Shown one piece after another: positions 63,989 through 64,000 of a stretch of DNA of 64,000 nucleotides. The notes below the pieces were generated by a model. It made no database searches, was not told the DNA's origin, and saw only the letters and a program-made list of their open reading frames with translations. How positions within the stretch are numbered: the stretch's first letter is position 1; every line of letters begins with the position of its first letter. The position numbers were made by a program, and so were the translations under genes. This DNA comes from Viridibacillus sp050279675 (lineage in GTDB: Bacteria > Bacillota > Bacilli > Bacillales_A > Planococcaceae), in the NCBI RefSeq assembly GCF_050279675.1, contig NZ_JBNNUK010000001.1, positions 248,001-312,000 of the forward strand, given 5' to 3'.

Positions 63989-64000
63989 TTTTTCACCTCC

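Overview
The window is chromosomal DNA of a low-GC, endospore-forming Firmicute of the order Bacillales. Gene order follows Bacillus subtilis blocks (addBA; yisK-yisL; yitU-yitV-yitW; fabH-fabF; trpS-opp-spx-mecA-coiA-pepF-yjbH to yjbO; cotO-cotZ-spoVIF-yjcF-yjcG-yjcH). The meso-diaminopimelate dehydrogenase and the mixture of genes around those blocks suggest a Planococcaceae/Caryophanaceae member (Lysinibacillus, Viridibacillus or Psychrobacillus type). The genus is an inference.

Layout. 1-2.6 kb: a SAM-I (S-box) leader on the minus strand whose gene lies beyond the left edge, azlCD amino-acid exporter, a divergent XRE-cupin regulator and a VTT membrane protein. 2.7-12.6 kb: AddAB recombination nuclease, a DUF418 membrane protein, yisK and yisL. 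12.6-17.5 kb: an array of 21-bp repeats, a surface-anchored GH13 protein that has lost catalytic residues, and degV/yitU/yitV/yitW. 17.5-20.6 kb: the oxygen sensor Fnr and a ClpB-type disaggregase without the usual N-domain, behind two CtsR operators. 20.6-25.3 kb: yjzD, fabH-fabF with a FapR operator, and trpS with a T-box leader. 25.5-31.5 kb: the complete oppABCDF operon. 31.5-42.8 kb: spx, mecA, coiA (apparent AUU start), pepF, a RoxS/RsaE-type small RNA, spxH, a truncated globin, cwlQ, a CYTH protein, yjbL, sasB/relQ, nadK and an rluD-like gene. 42.9-48.8 kb: mgtE and a sporulation block (cotO, cotZ, YhcN/YlaJ lipoprotein-spoVAC-spoVAD-spoVAE, yjcZ-like, spoVIF). 49-53.9 kb: yjcF/G/H, a pgpA-like gene, a thermonuclease, a GNAT enzyme, a dead VOC gene and a histidine phosphatase. 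54.8-58.2 kb: DUF47-Pit phosphate transporter and an orphan family-5 binding protein. 58.2-64 kb: an ABC-2 permease remnant, ddh, and two convergent YheC/YheD ATP-grasp genes around a decayed IS3-family transposase.

How the genes work together. Spx, MecA, SpxH and Fnr, with the RoxS-type RNA, form a redox, oxygen and proteolysis control cluster. Spx is the substrate of ClpXP and SpxH its adaptor; MecA is the ClpC adaptor; Fnr reads oxygen through an Fe-S cluster; RoxS/RsaE adjusts central metabolism to NADH state. The opp genes feed peptides that matter for nutrition and, in relatives, for competence and sporulation signalling. The spoVA group, CotO, CotZ, SpoVIF and YheC-like proteins serve spore core (dipicolinate) loading and coat assembly.

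No tRNA, rRNA, CRISPR array or intact mobile element was found. The best candidates for a second look are the RoxS/RsaE gene with its palindromic operator, the four-gene mini-spoVA operon, the GH13 pseudoenzyme next to the 21-bp array, the short ClpB, the AUU start of coiA, and a poly-A tract that puts cotO out of frame with its best start.
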